A program made the translations under genes and the position numbers. From Pseudochelatococcus contaminans (GTDB lineage Bacteria > Pseudomonadota > Alphaproteobacteria > Rhizobiales > Beijerinckiaceae), in NCBI RefSeq assembly GCF_014195635.1, contig NZ_JACICC010000007.1, positions 1 to 64,000 on the forward strand: 64,000 bases of DNA, read 5' to 3'. Shown here piece after piece: positions 19,592 to 28,270 of the stretch (within the stretch, counting starts at the first letter, position 1; each line of letters begins with the position of its first letter). The notes beneath the pieces were generated by a model that saw nothing but the letters and a program-made list of their open reading frames with translations, was not told the DNA's origin and did no database searches.

Positions 19592-22372
19592 TCAGCTCTC
19601 CTGCTTCTTCAAAAACAAGATGGCAGCGCCAAGAATCACGGGTATCGCGATCACCAATGGCCAGATCGCGCCGTGCAGGTCGCTCATGGTCAACGCCTTG
19701 CTGAACACGCCGCGGCTGATCGAGAACATATAGGTCGCGGGGTATATTTCGCCGATCATACGGCCAGCCCCTTCCAGTGAGCTGACCGGATTTGTCAGCC
19801 CGGCGAACTGGCCCGCGGGCAGAAGCGTGCCGACCATTGCGAAGAACATGGCGGCCGTCTGGCTGCTGGTGACCGTGGAGGCCAGCAGCCCCATGCCCGT
19901 GGAGATGATGCAGAACAGCGCAGTAGCCAATAACAGGGTCGGAAAACTGCCGGTGACAGGCACACCAAAAACCGTAACCGCCAGCAGGCTCATGCAGAGA
20001 AAGTTGACCATGGCCAGTCCCACATAAGGCAGCTGCTTGCCGAGCAGGAACTCGGCACGGGTTACCGGAGTGACGTAAAGATTGATGATGGAACCGAGTT
20101 CTTTCTCACGCACCACTGACAGAGCGGTCAGCATCGCGGGCAGCATCAGCAACAGCATGGGTATCACGGCCGGCACCATGGCCTTGATGCTTTCGATATC
20201 CGGATTGTAACGGTATCGGCTTTGGATCGTGGCGTAAGCAACTGCGGGTGCATCCGCCTGCCGGCTCGCCTGCTGGTTCAGCCAGTGCTGATGAATGCCC
20301 TCGACATAGCCTCGCACGGTTTCCGCGCGTGTTGGCATGGAACCGTCGATCCACGCGCCGATCTCGACCGTGCGGCCACGCATCAGGTCACGTCCAAAGC
20401 CGGCGGGAATTTCCACCGCCAGCGCCAGTTCGCCGCTGCGCATGCGCCGGTCCAGATCATCGTAATCGGATATCGGAGGCTGCTCGATGAAATAGTGCGA
20501 GCCCGCCAGATCAAGCGCGTAGTTTCGGCTGAGGCTGCTCTGGTCACGGTCAAGTACCGCGAAACGCAAGTCCTCGACATCCAGTGTGATGCCAAACCCC
20601 ATCACGAACATCAGGATAAGCGACCCTGCGAGCGCCAATGTCGCGCGCACCGGGTCACGCTGCAACTCCAGCGCCTCACGCCATGAATAGCTCAACAGGC
20701 GCTGCGGACTGAACCATCGATGCGCCGCAGCGGAATGGGGCTGCGTATCCGGCAGCGCCGCAGCTGTTTCCCCGTCGCTGGCCGCGGTGTCACCGCCAGC
20801 TTCGACCAGATAGCCAATGAACGCTTCCTCAAGGCTCGCCGCGCCGCGCTTTTCCACCAGCCTGGCAGGCGCATCACTATCGAGCACCTTGCCCGCATGC
20901 ATCATCGACATGCGGTCGCAGCGCGCCGCCTCGTTCATGAAATGGGTGGAGATGAAGATGGTGACCCGATCCCGCCGCGACAGCTCCACCAGCAAGCGCC
21001 AGAAACCGTCACGCGCAACCGGGTCCACGCCCGACGTCGGCTCATCCAGAATCAGCAGGTCCGGCTTGTGCACCATCGCGACAGCCAGCGACAGGCGTTG
21101 GCGCATGCCAAGCGGAATGCTATCGGGCAGGCTTTCCAGCACATCCCCAAGGCCAAAGCGCTCGACCATCTCATTGACGCGTGCATCGACCTCGTCCGCG
21201 GGCACGTGGAAGAGCTGCGCATGCAACACCAGATTCTGGTGAACCGTCAGTTCGCTGTAGAGCGAAAACGCCTGCGACATGTATCCCACGCGGCGGCGGG
21301 TATCGATATCCTTCGGGTCGACCTCCTTGCCGAAAAGCCAAGCCTGCCCTTCCGTGGCGGGCAAAAGGCCGGTCAGCATCTTCATGGTGGTGGACTTGCC
21401 GCACCCGTTGGAGCCGAGAAAACCGAAGATTTCACCGCGACGGATACGAAAAGAAACATTGTCGACCGCGGTGAAATCACCAAACCGCATGGTGAGGTTC
21501 TGCGCCTCTATCGCGATATCATTCTCATCGCCATCCAGCGGCGGAATCTCAACAGATGCGTAGCCTTGCGTCTTGTCCTCCGGCAGCAGGCGGATGAAGG
21601 CATCTTCAAGGTTTGTGCTTCCCGTGCGCTCAAGCAGCTCCTGCGGCGTGCCCGTTGCCAGAACATGGCCGTCATCCATCGCGACGAGCCAGTCGAACCG
21701 TTGCGCCTCGTCCATATAGGCGGTGGCCACGATCACGCTCATACCGGGCCGGCCGGCGCGGATCTGGTCGACCAGATCCCAGAACTGCGCGCGCGCCAAC
21801 GGGTCGACGCCGGTGGTCGGTTCGTCGAGGATCAGAAAGTCGGGATCGTGGATCAAGGCGCAGCAGAGACCGAGCTTCTGCTTCATTCCGCCAGAAAGTT
21901 TGCCCGCCGGCCGATCCAGAAACGGATGCAGCCCCGTGCTACGCGTGAGATGATCGATGCGCTGGCGCCGCTCGTCGGCACCCTGACCGAACAGGCGTGC
22001 AAAGAATTGCAGGTTTTCTTCCACGGAAAGGGTTGGATAGAGGTTTTTTCCCAGCCCCTGCGGCATATAGGCAATTCGCGGGCACGTCCTGTCCCGGTGG
22101 ACGGAATCGGCCATGTCACCGCCGAGTACCTCAACCCTACCCTGCTGAATGTGACGAGCGCCCGCGACGAGGCTCAACAGGGTGGATTTGCCGACGCCAT
22201 CGGGGCCGATAAGCCCAACGACAATGCCCGAGGGTATATCGAGATCGATAGAAGCAAGCGCACAGGTCTTGCCGTAATTGATGGTGACGCCCGCCAGACG
22301 AGCGACTGGAGAACGAGCGGCCGGAGACGCCTCGGGCTTTGTGCTCGTGTTCCCCGGCGATGCGTCGGTCAT
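19592..22372 (-). CDS. rbbA: RbbA-like ABC transporter: two ATPase domains fused to a permease
   Basis: This is a 926-residue fusion. The first ATP-binding domain has [13 protein letters not shown] and LSGGMKQK; the second has [13 protein letters not shown] and [10 protein letters not shown]; both have LILDEPT Walker B segments. The last 370 residues are an ABC-2 permease with a periplasmic loop and terminal helices. This is the plan of RbbA/YhiH. The start is set at the ATG overlapping the HlyD-gene stop (ATGA) and not the longer upstream frame. The E. coli name implies ribosome association, but this operon with a membrane fusion protein and second permease points to export. Confidence 0.88.
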   Translation of the reverse strand: MTDASPGNTSTKPEASPAARSPVARLAGVTINYGKTCALASIDLDIPSGIVVGLIGPDGVGKSTLLSLVAGARHIQQGRVEVLGGDMADSVHRDRTCPRIAYMPQGLGKNLYPTLSVEENLQFFARLFGQGADERRQRIDHLTRSTGLHPFLDRPAGKLSGGMKQKLGLCCALIHDPDFLILDEPTTGVDPLARAQFWDLVDQIRAGRPGMSVIVATAYMDEAQRFDWLVAMDDGHVLATGTPQELLERTGSTNLEDAFIRLLPEDKTQGYASVEIPPLDGDENDIAIEAQNLTMRFGDFTAVDNVSFRIRRGEIFGFLGSNGCGKSTTMKMLTGLLPATEGQAWLFGKEVDPKDIDTRRRVGYMSQAFSLYSELTVHQNLVLHAQLFHVPADEVDARVNEMVERFGLGDVLESLPDSIPLGMRQRLSLAVAMVHKPDLLILDEPTSGVDPVARDGFWRLLVELSRRDRVTIFISTHFMNEAARCDRMSMMHAGKVLDSDAPARLVEKRGAASLEEAFIGYLVEAGGDTAASDGETAAALPDTQPHSAAAHRWFSPQRLLSYSWREALELQRDPVRATLALAGSLILMFVMGFGITLDVEDLRFAVLDRDQSSLSRNYALDLAGSHYFIEQPPISDYDDLDRRMRSGELALAVEIPAGFGRDLMRGRTVEIGAWIDGSMPTRAETVRGYVEGIHQHWLNQQASRQADAPAVAYATIQSRYRYNPDIESIKAMVPAVIPMLLLMLPAMLTALSVVREKELGSIINLYVTPVTRAEFLLGKQLPYVGLAMVNFLCMSLLAVTVFGVPVTGSFPTLLLATALFCIISTGMGLLASTVTSSQTAAMFFAMVGTLLPAGQFAGLTNPVSSLEGAGRMIGEIYPATYMFSISRGVFSKALTMSDLHGAIWPLVIAIPVILGAAILFLKKQES

Positions 22373-23439
22373 TGCGCCAGCCCCTGCGTCAGGCTCTCTG
22401 GCCACTCAACACCCGGCTGCGTCCGGACATAAGCCATGCCCGGCAGGCCGGTTTTCACGTGCTCGATATGACGGCGCAACAACTCCGGCACGATTTTCGC
22501 CTTGACCCGGAACACAAGCTTCTGGCGCTCTTCTTCGGTCTCAACGGTTTTCGGCGTGAACTGGGCAACATCCGCAATGAAAGTTGCCTTTGCCGGAATG
22601 ACCAGCTCGGGGGCCGCATCAAGCACAAGGCGGACATCCGAACCAATCGGAACACGACCGGCTGCGGACGTCGGCAAAAAGAAAGTCATGTAAACATCGC
22701 TAAGATCGACAAGACTGAGGACACGGCCACCGGAGGCCAAAACCTCCCCCGGCTGCGAAATGCGGTATTGCACACGCCCATCCCGTGGAGACACCAGAAC
22801 ACTGTCATCGATATCCGCCGTGATGCTTTCGATGGCGGCCTGCTGTGCGACGACAGCCGCTTCGGCATCGATGATCTGCGCCTTGGCGGCGCTGATCGCC
22901 GCCTCAGACGCCGACAGCGATGCTTTGGCTGCTGAAACAGCCGCGCGGGCTCCGCGCGCCGATGCCCTGTCGTCGTCAAGCGTCTGTTGAGAGGTAGAGT
23001 TGCTCTTGATCAGATGTTCGGAGCGCGCAAGCTTGCGATCCGCCGCATCCAGTTCCGCCTCACGCTGTTCGATGATTGCAGCAGCAGTTTCACGTTCAGC
23101 CTCGCGTTGTGTGAGAACGCTTTTCGCCGTATCCACGCTGACAATTGCGCGCTGAAGCTGGGCCTCGGCCTGCCGGCGCTGCGCTTCAAGCTGCGCGGTA
23201 TCGATGCGCGCCAGAACCTGCCCAGCAGTGATGAAGTCCCCCTCATCGACGAGGATTTCCTTGATCCGCCCGGCAGTCTTGGCCGAAACATCGATCTCGG
23301 TCGCCTCAATCCGCCCGTTTCCTCCAACAATCCCGTCCGGCAAGCCGGGGTTCTGATAGCGTTTCCACGCATAGTAACCGCCAACAGCGATGGCAAAGCC
23401 AATGCCGACAATGATCCAGCCTCTCATCGAACGTGCCAT
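22369..23439 (-). CDS. HlyD-family membrane fusion protein
   Basis: This protein has about 356 residues from MARSMRGW (the frame extends 19 residues upstream). One membrane anchor (about residues 8-25) is followed by a lipoyl/barrel half-motif, a long alanine-, glutamate- and arginine-rich coiled-coil hairpin (about 80-210), and the second half-motif [19 protein letters not shown]. This is the periplasmic adaptor of a tripartite exporter. It is translationally coupled to the RbbA-like gene. No outer-membrane TolC is in the window. The closest functional analogue is YhiI of the YhiI-RbbA-YhhJ operon. Confidence 0.88.
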   Translation of the reverse strand: MARSMRGWIIVGIGFAIAVGGYYAWKRYQNPGLPDGIVGGNGRIEATEIDVSAKTAGRIKEILVDEGDFITAGQVLARIDTAQLEAQRRQAEAQLQRAIVSVDTAKSVLTQREAERETAAAIIEQREAELDAADRKLARSEHLIKSNSTSQQTLDDDRASARGARAAVSAAKASLSASEAAISAAKAQIIDAEAAVVAQQAAIESITADIDDSVLVSPRDGRVQYRISQPGEVLASGGRVLSLVDLSDVYMTFFLPTSAAGRVPIGSDVRLVLDAAPELVIPAKATFIADVAQFTPKTVETEEERQKLVFRVKAKIVPELLRRHIEHVKTGLPGMAYVRTQPGVEWPESLTQGLAQ

Positions 23440-23562
23440 TTCTTTCACCGCTCTCGTTGCGATCGACAATGTCTTGATTCTATTGACCCAGAGCATCCAC
23501 TCATGGGTGACTGCTTGTCGCTTGACTTGTCAGATGGATGTGCCGCGACTGTCTGTTCCGGT

Positions 23563-25788
23563 TTAGGATCCAGCGCTCTCATCGCCGGCTGCCGATGTCT
23601 TCTCCGCGTGCGCGGCGGCCACGTGAAATACGTCGATCATCTTGCCGAGGTTCATATTCCGCTCATCCAAGGACAGGCCATCAAGTGTGCCGATGAGAGA
23701 AATCACCTCAGCCGCCTTGCGAATTGCGGCTGGTTCGGCGCGGGAAAGCAGCACGGGCAAAGCGGCGATGGCCGCGTCCGCGTCAAGCTTCATCAGCGCG
23801 CTCTGGCGGCGGACAACGTCCCGGAATGCTTCCGGGGATAGGTGCGCGAGGCTCGGCGCAAGCTCCACAGCCAGATTAAACTGTCGTTCATCGACGCGTG
23901 GGTGAGAACGGGCGACATAGGCCAGCGCGCGAATGCCAGCTTCGAGCAAGCCGCCCTGCTCAAACTCGCCTCTCAAACGCAACAGCTCCTGCTCAACCAG
24001 CGCGCGGTGCTCCGGCGCCGTGCCGGGCAAGGGCCGGACCGGCTTTCCGGGATAAGCATCGAGACCCGACAGCGCCGATAACAATGAAGAGCTGTATGCC
24101 CATTCGAAATAGCGTTCATAGGCCGCATCGCGGACGTCACGCCAGGCATCCAGAGCCCACACGATCGCCCGTGACACATCTTCCTGAGCTTTCAAAAACG
24201 GGTTCTCGGAGGCAACGGGCATGCGCTGCTCTCGAATAACAGCGGCAGCGCCTTCAACGGCCGAAGCAAGCAGGCTGCCGCTGGACCAGTGCTCGTAGGA
24301 TATCCGCAAAGGGTGGAGACGACGCAAGACATCGGCGGATTGGGGTGTCACCACAGCCCGCACCCAAGGCTGAACGAAATTGCGATAAAGCCCGACATGG
24401 ATATCCGAGAGATGGGCCACGGCAGCAAAACGCCGGTCGCTTTCCGGCTCGTTCCGCACGATCTGACGGACATCGGCAAGTTCACGCCGCTCTATGGCCA
24501 TGACATACTCGTCATTGACAAGATCAGCCCTGGCCATGCTGTCATCCTTGTCACTGATAACAGCTTGATAGAGCCCTGCCGGCATCAAGTTTATGAGTTC
24601 GATATTGGTTGCGAACTTGCGATGTTCCTTACGGCCGACGGCGCCCGAGACGAAAATGCCGAGATGACCGATGCTCTCGTGCATCGCATAAACGATTGTC
24701 TGATTATGGGTGAGAATTTCCGTATCGGATTGGTAAAGGTCGGAGATCCACCCAAGCGCCTGTGGCGGCGGTGTAATATTATCGCCGCGTGAGCAAAAGA
24801 CGACAATCGGCGAACGGATATTCCTGAAATCAAGACGTATCCCATCCGAGGTGACAATCTCGGCGGATGAAAGGCGATTCCCGACAAAAAGCTCGTCAAC
24901 GATGTATTGCATCTCCACATCGTTCAGAAGTACGTACCCACCCCAGTATTTCTCGAATCCAAGATAGCGCTCTGCCTCAGTGTCGATGTTGGCATACAGG
25001 TTGTAGCTTTTCTTCCATAAGGTATTGGCCGGATCGAGATTTTCGAAGTTCTGCACCAGCGTAGCACCGTCGAACTGACCATTCCCTAGATCGTTGGTCA
25101 GTGCTGTCATCCAGGTTCCACCGAGCAGCCCACCAGCGTAGCGCATCGGGTTCTTGCCCGGCCAGCCCGCCCAATACGACAGAGGCGCACCGGCGACGAT
25201 AATCGGTCCGAACAACTCGGGGCGCAGCGCCGCCGTCATCAGAACCTGCCACCCAGCCTGGCAGTTTCCGATCACCGCAGGCTTCTCGCATTCGGGATGG
25301 AGCGCAATCACTCGCTCAAGAAAGGCAGCCTCCGCATGGATGACATCTTCCACTGTCTGCCCCGGCTCGGGATTTGGCGTAAAGCCGATGAAGTAGCACG
25401 GGTGCCCTGCCTCAAGAGCTGCGCCAATTTCACTATCAGCCTTAAATCCACCAATTCCCGGGCCATGACCCGCACGTGGGTCGACGATAACGAAAGGCCG
25501 CTTTTCCGGATCCACGGGGCGATTTTCAGGTGGAATGATGCGGAGCAGCCCATAATTCACGGGGCGTGGAAGATCGCGGCCATCCATGACGAATTCCGAT
25601 GGGAAACTCAGCACGTTCGGAGCGGTTTCACTCATATGCGCGCGATATTGGTCGCCGCGCTGCCGCCTGACATCCGCGAAAAGCATCATCCGCTGCCACA
25701 CATCTATTGTGTAATCGAATGCAGCTCCAAAACTGACAGTTGATTTTTTGATGATCTCGTCAGGTGTATATGGCGATAGATTACTCAT
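23563..25788 (-). CDS. DUF3141 alpha/beta-hydrolase-like protein
   Basis: This is a 741-residue protein. The N-terminal half resembles PHA-synthase-type alpha/beta hydrolases: GNCQAG at 174-179 puts a cysteine (C176) where PhaC proteins have the nucleophile, preceded by PFVIVDPRAGHGPGIGGFK. The C-terminal half is helical, with no named domain. It is 67-120 bp upstream of the HlyD gene on the same strand and probably heads a four-gene operon with the efflux pump. The DUF3141 family has no settled function; polyester or acyl-thioester chemistry is inferred from the PhaC-like core. The ATG at 25788 has a poor ribosome site but no better candidate is near. Confidence 0.85.
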   Translation of the reverse strand: MSNLSPYTPDEIIKKSTVSFGAAFDYTIDVWQRMMLFADVRRQRGDQYRAHMSETAPNVLSFPSEFVMDGRDLPRPVNYGLLRIIPPENRPVDPEKRPFVIVDPRAGHGPGIGGFKADSEIGAALEAGHPCYFIGFTPNPEPGQTVEDVIHAEAAFLERVIALHPECEKPAVIGNCQAGWQVLMTAALRPELFGPIIVAGAPLSYWAGWPGKNPMRYAGGLLGGTWMTALTNDLGNGQFDGATLVQNFENLDPANTLWKKSYNLYANIDTEAERYLGFEKYWGGYVLLNDVEMQYIVDELFVGNRLSSAEIVTSDGIRLDFRNIRSPIVVFCSRGDNITPPPQALGWISDLYQSDTEILTHNQTIVYAMHESIGHLGIFVSGAVGRKEHRKFATNIELINLMPAGLYQAVISDKDDSMARADLVNDEYVMAIERRELADVRQIVRNEPESDRRFAAVAHLSDIHVGLYRNFVQPWVRAVVTPQSADVLRRLHPLRISYEHWSSGSLLASAVEGAAAVIREQRMPVASENPFLKAQEDVSRAIVWALDAWRDVRDAAYERYFEWAYSSSLLSALSGLDAYPGKPVRPLPGTAPEHRALVEQELLRLRGEFEQGGLLEAGIRALAYVARSHPRVDERQFNLAVELAPSLAHLSPEAFRDVVRRQSALMKLDADAAIAALPVLLSRAEPAAIRKAAEVISLIGTLDGLSLDERNMNLGKMIDVFHVAAAHAEKTSAAGDESAGS

Positions 25789-26182
25789 GATAGCCGTTCC
25801 TATCAGTTGAGATATTTCAATGAGTTGAGTTTCTTGTCTTATGAGCTTTTGAAGCCAATACTCTGCGGAATATCAGCGCAAACTTCCTGTAACGCGACCA
25901 GCAACCGCGACACACGGCAAGGAGGAATTCCGGGACGCGCACGGTTCTTCAGGATGCGCGCCCCGGTGATGTCCGGTCGTGAGGGGCGATACCGGACATC
26001 TTCCCCTCCCTCACCCGTATAGCTCCGGGGAGGAATCGATAAATCTCTTACATTGAAGAAGCCGGACCGCCATCGATCATAATGAACGGTCTCTCAAATA
26101 ATAAATCCAGCGTATACCCAACGAGTAAAACTTAAAATTTACTCGAGAGACGATACGCCATCTATATTATTTGAAACGGACT
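25789..26182. other. Intergenic region upstream of the DUF3141 operon
   Basis: Moderately AT-rich with no supported gene. It should carry the promoter of the DUF3141-efflux operon at its left end. Confidence 0.4.
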
Positions 26183-26323
26183 TCAACGCCACTGCTTACC
26201 AAACATCACGTCAACAGACCCGCTGGCTCGGACATTGCCCCCGCCCAACCATTGACAGGATGAAGAGGTCGAAAGTGCAAAAAGACAACACACGCCAACA
26301 AATCTGGTGATCGATTTCGACAT
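26183..26323 (-). CDS. Small putative exported peptide
   Basis: This is a 46-residue frame starting MSKSITRFVGVCCLFALSTS. It has a basic start, a hydrophobic core and a cysteine in LSTSSSC that is a weak lipobox match. The ATG is preceded by GAGGA seven bases upstream, a good ribosome binding site, which is the main support for it being real. It is divergent from the porin gene. I do not recognise a family. Confidence 0.4.
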   Translation of the reverse strand: MSKSITRFVGVCCLFALSTSSSCQWLGGGNVRASGSVDVMFGKQWR

Positions 26324-26489
26324 GAATGGTCCTCGATTGACATTTCTCCTTATGCATATATACAATCACCCTGTTTGTAAATAGATGCGGGCACAAATTC
26401 CGTCATCCTCCGCAAGATGCTGTAAAGCGAGGAAAATACGGGAAAATGCCGACATCTTCCGGCGGGGGCACCGCGTTCAGGAGAGAAAA

Positions 26490-27233
26490 ATGAAACGCAT
26501 GAGCATTGTCAGAAAGATGCTGCTGGGAGGCGCCGCCTCTGTGGGTATCCTCGCATCAGGCGCGGCCTTCGCAGCAGACCTTCCCAGCCGCCAGATCGAG
26601 CCGGTTGCTCCGATCACGGCTCCCGTTTTCAGCTGGACCGGCTTTTACGTTGGTGTCAACGCTGGTTACGCGTGGAACACCAATGACGACAATGGCACCT
26701 TCGTCAACGGCGGCTATTACAAGTCGAACAATGATGATGGCGGGTTCACCGGCGGTGGTCAGATCGGCTATAACTATCAGATCGACCAGTTCGTCATCGG
26801 TGTTGAGGCCGATATCAACTACGCCGACCTGAAGGGCGACAGCAACAACGCATGGAGCTACACCGGCGCTGCTTCAACGTCGAATGGCATTGAATGGTTC
26901 GGCACAGTTCGCGCCCGTGTTGGTTTTGCCATTGACCGCGCGCTCATCTACGGCACCGGCGGTTTCGCTTATGGCGGCGGCGGAAACGACAACGGCTTCG
27001 TTTATAATGGCATCTACTACTCGCAAGACAGCGACACGCGGACCGGCTGGACGATCGGTGCCGGTGTCGAATATGCCTTTACGGATAACATCACGGCACG
27101 CGTCGAAGGTCTTTACGTCAACCTCGGCAAGGAAGATCAGAATTACTTCGTGCCGACCGTTTACAATAAGCGCAAGGACACCGAATTCGGCGTCATCCGT
27201 GCAGGCTTGAACTACAAGTTCAACACGTTCTGA
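26490..27233 (+). CDS. Omp25/Omp31-family outer-membrane protein
   Basis: This is a 247-residue protein. The signal peptide ends ASGAAFA before ADLPSR. The mature part starts with the family signature FSWTGFYVGVNAGYAW and alternates short beta strands through to a C-terminal NYKFNTF ending in phenylalanine, as expected of an eight-stranded outer-membrane barrel. The ATG at 26490 has AGGAGA six bases upstream; the frame extends further but without a signal. Relatives are abundant surface proteins of Brucella and Ochrobactrum. It is monocistronic, with a strong terminator 43 bp downstream. Confidence 0.92.
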   Translation: MKRMSIVRKMLLGGAASVGILASGAAFAADLPSRQIEPVAPITAPVFSWTGFYVGVNAGYAWNTNDDNGTFVNGGYYKSNNDDGGFTGGGQIGYNYQIDQFVIGVEADINYADLKGDSNNAWSYTGAASTSNGIEWFGTVRARVGFAIDRALIYGTGGFAYGGGGNDNGFVYNGIYYSQDSDTRTGWTIGAGVEYAFTDNITARVEGLYVNLGKEDQNYFVPTVYNKRKDTEFGVIRAGLNYKFNTF

Positions 27234-27276
27234 GCCTACAGTAACACCAATCTGATCAGGAAACGCCCATGAACTC

Positions 27277-27304
27277 CCCCTCCGGCTCCACCGGAGGGGT
27301 TTTT
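27277..27304 (+). terminator. Intrinsic terminator of the porin gene
   Basis: A perfect 9-bp stem CCCCTCCGG / CCGGAGGGG with a 5-base loop is followed by five T residues. Confidence 0.92.
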
Positions 27305-27449
27305 AGGCGGTCATGATGATTTAAGGATTGAATAGCCAGCTGGGCGCTCCTGATGAATAGTTGCGCTTCTGGATTGTTTCAGGGGTGCTGGCCTTGTTTG
27401 CCTCTACCCTGGCAAACAACTTCTGGAACCGCGCCAGCCGTATTGCGCT

Positions 27450-27997
27450 GAACTGCGCCGGTGCGGCAATCGAGGCTCCCGTCCTCCAGCATGGGTCGCA
27501 CAAAGATCTCCGCAAGACAGGCAATGCCGAGTCGGCCCGCAGCCGCCTCCGCCATCAATTCACTGTCGTCCAGAGTCAGGGCGCCGGGCACGTCGATTGC
27601 CATTTCCTCGCCATGGCGGGTGAATTCCCAGCGATAGCGTTTCCCACTCGGCAGGCGCTGGTGGATGCAGCGATGTCGGTAAAGATCCTGTGAGGCGTCT
27701 GCGGTGATCGCATCTGTCCAGATAGGCAGGGGAAGCAACCGCAAGAAAGCGGATGTCGCCACCCATCCTGACGACCAACATATCCTGCGGAATGGCTTCG
27801 GCGAGCCGCACGCCGGCATCGAAGCCCGCCTCGACGATATCGACAAACCTGCCATCGCAGACGATATCGAACTCGACATCCGGATATTGGGTCAGGAACC
27901 GGGGCGCGATCTCGCGAAGCATTAAGGATGCCGCGCCCTTGTTGGCATTGATCCGCAGCCTTCCCGCCGCAAGGTCGTTGAGGCTCGGACGATCCAT
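27450..27997 (-). pseudogene. LysR-type regulator relic (effector domain only)
   Basis: The first frame reads RLRINANKGAASLMLREIAP and on to VASPAYLDRC, a LysR substrate-binding domain. Near 27715 the frame shifts and continues as LYRHRCIHQRLPSGKRYRWE up to VRPMLEDGSL. The N-terminal helix-turn-helix is missing: the frame begins at MDRPSLNDLAAG. It is divergent from an SDR relic at 28093, the usual LysR/SDR arrangement, and both are truncated. It is a dead remnant. Confidence 0.78.
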
Positions 27998-28092
27998 TGG
28001 TGAATGTCTATCGCAATACTATGCAGTATTAAACCTATTATATCATCAATTTGTGCCTCCTACATTGATCATGTCAATTGCAGGAGAGTCTC

Positions 28093-28197
28093 ATGAGCAA
28101 AACCTGGCTCATCACCGGCGCGTCTTTGGGATATAAACCCTGGTGTTTTGTATCGCCCTTTTTGCGATGGATCATTGACTTGCCAAGGCGGACATGA
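28093..28197 (+). pseudogene. Short-chain dehydrogenase relic (first codons)
   Basis: It starts MSKTWLITGAS, the classic opening of the SDR cofactor-binding fold, with a good AGGAGAG ribosome site. Homology is lost after about 13 codons, and the frame ends at 28197. With the adjacent divergent LysR relic this marks a deletion or insertion junction near 28131. Confidence 0.65.
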
Positions 28198-28206
28198 ATT
28201 TTGATG

Positions 28207-28237
28207 TATAAAGATGCATTTCATGTTCATCTTTATA
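28207..28237. promoter_or_regulatory. Operator-like perfect dyad before the TonB/ABC/NnrS operon
   Basis: TATAAAGATG at 28207-28216 and its exact reverse complement CATCTTTATA at 28228-28237 are separated by 11 bases. The site ends 33 bp before the TonB receptor ATG. The size suits a dimeric metal or metabolite repressor. It does not look like the Fur/Mur, Irr, RirA or Zur consensus sequences I know. An mRNA hairpin in the leader is the alternative. Confidence 0.6.
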
Positions 28238-28270
28238 ATAAGTCCAATATAACAAGGAGCTTGGCTGGCG

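Noticed and set aside
20720-22432. 570-codon plus-strand frame opposite the RbbA-like gene
   Set aside because: It is entirely antisense to a complete ABC protein with all motifs; arginine- and histidine-rich, no domain, a typical high-GC shadow.
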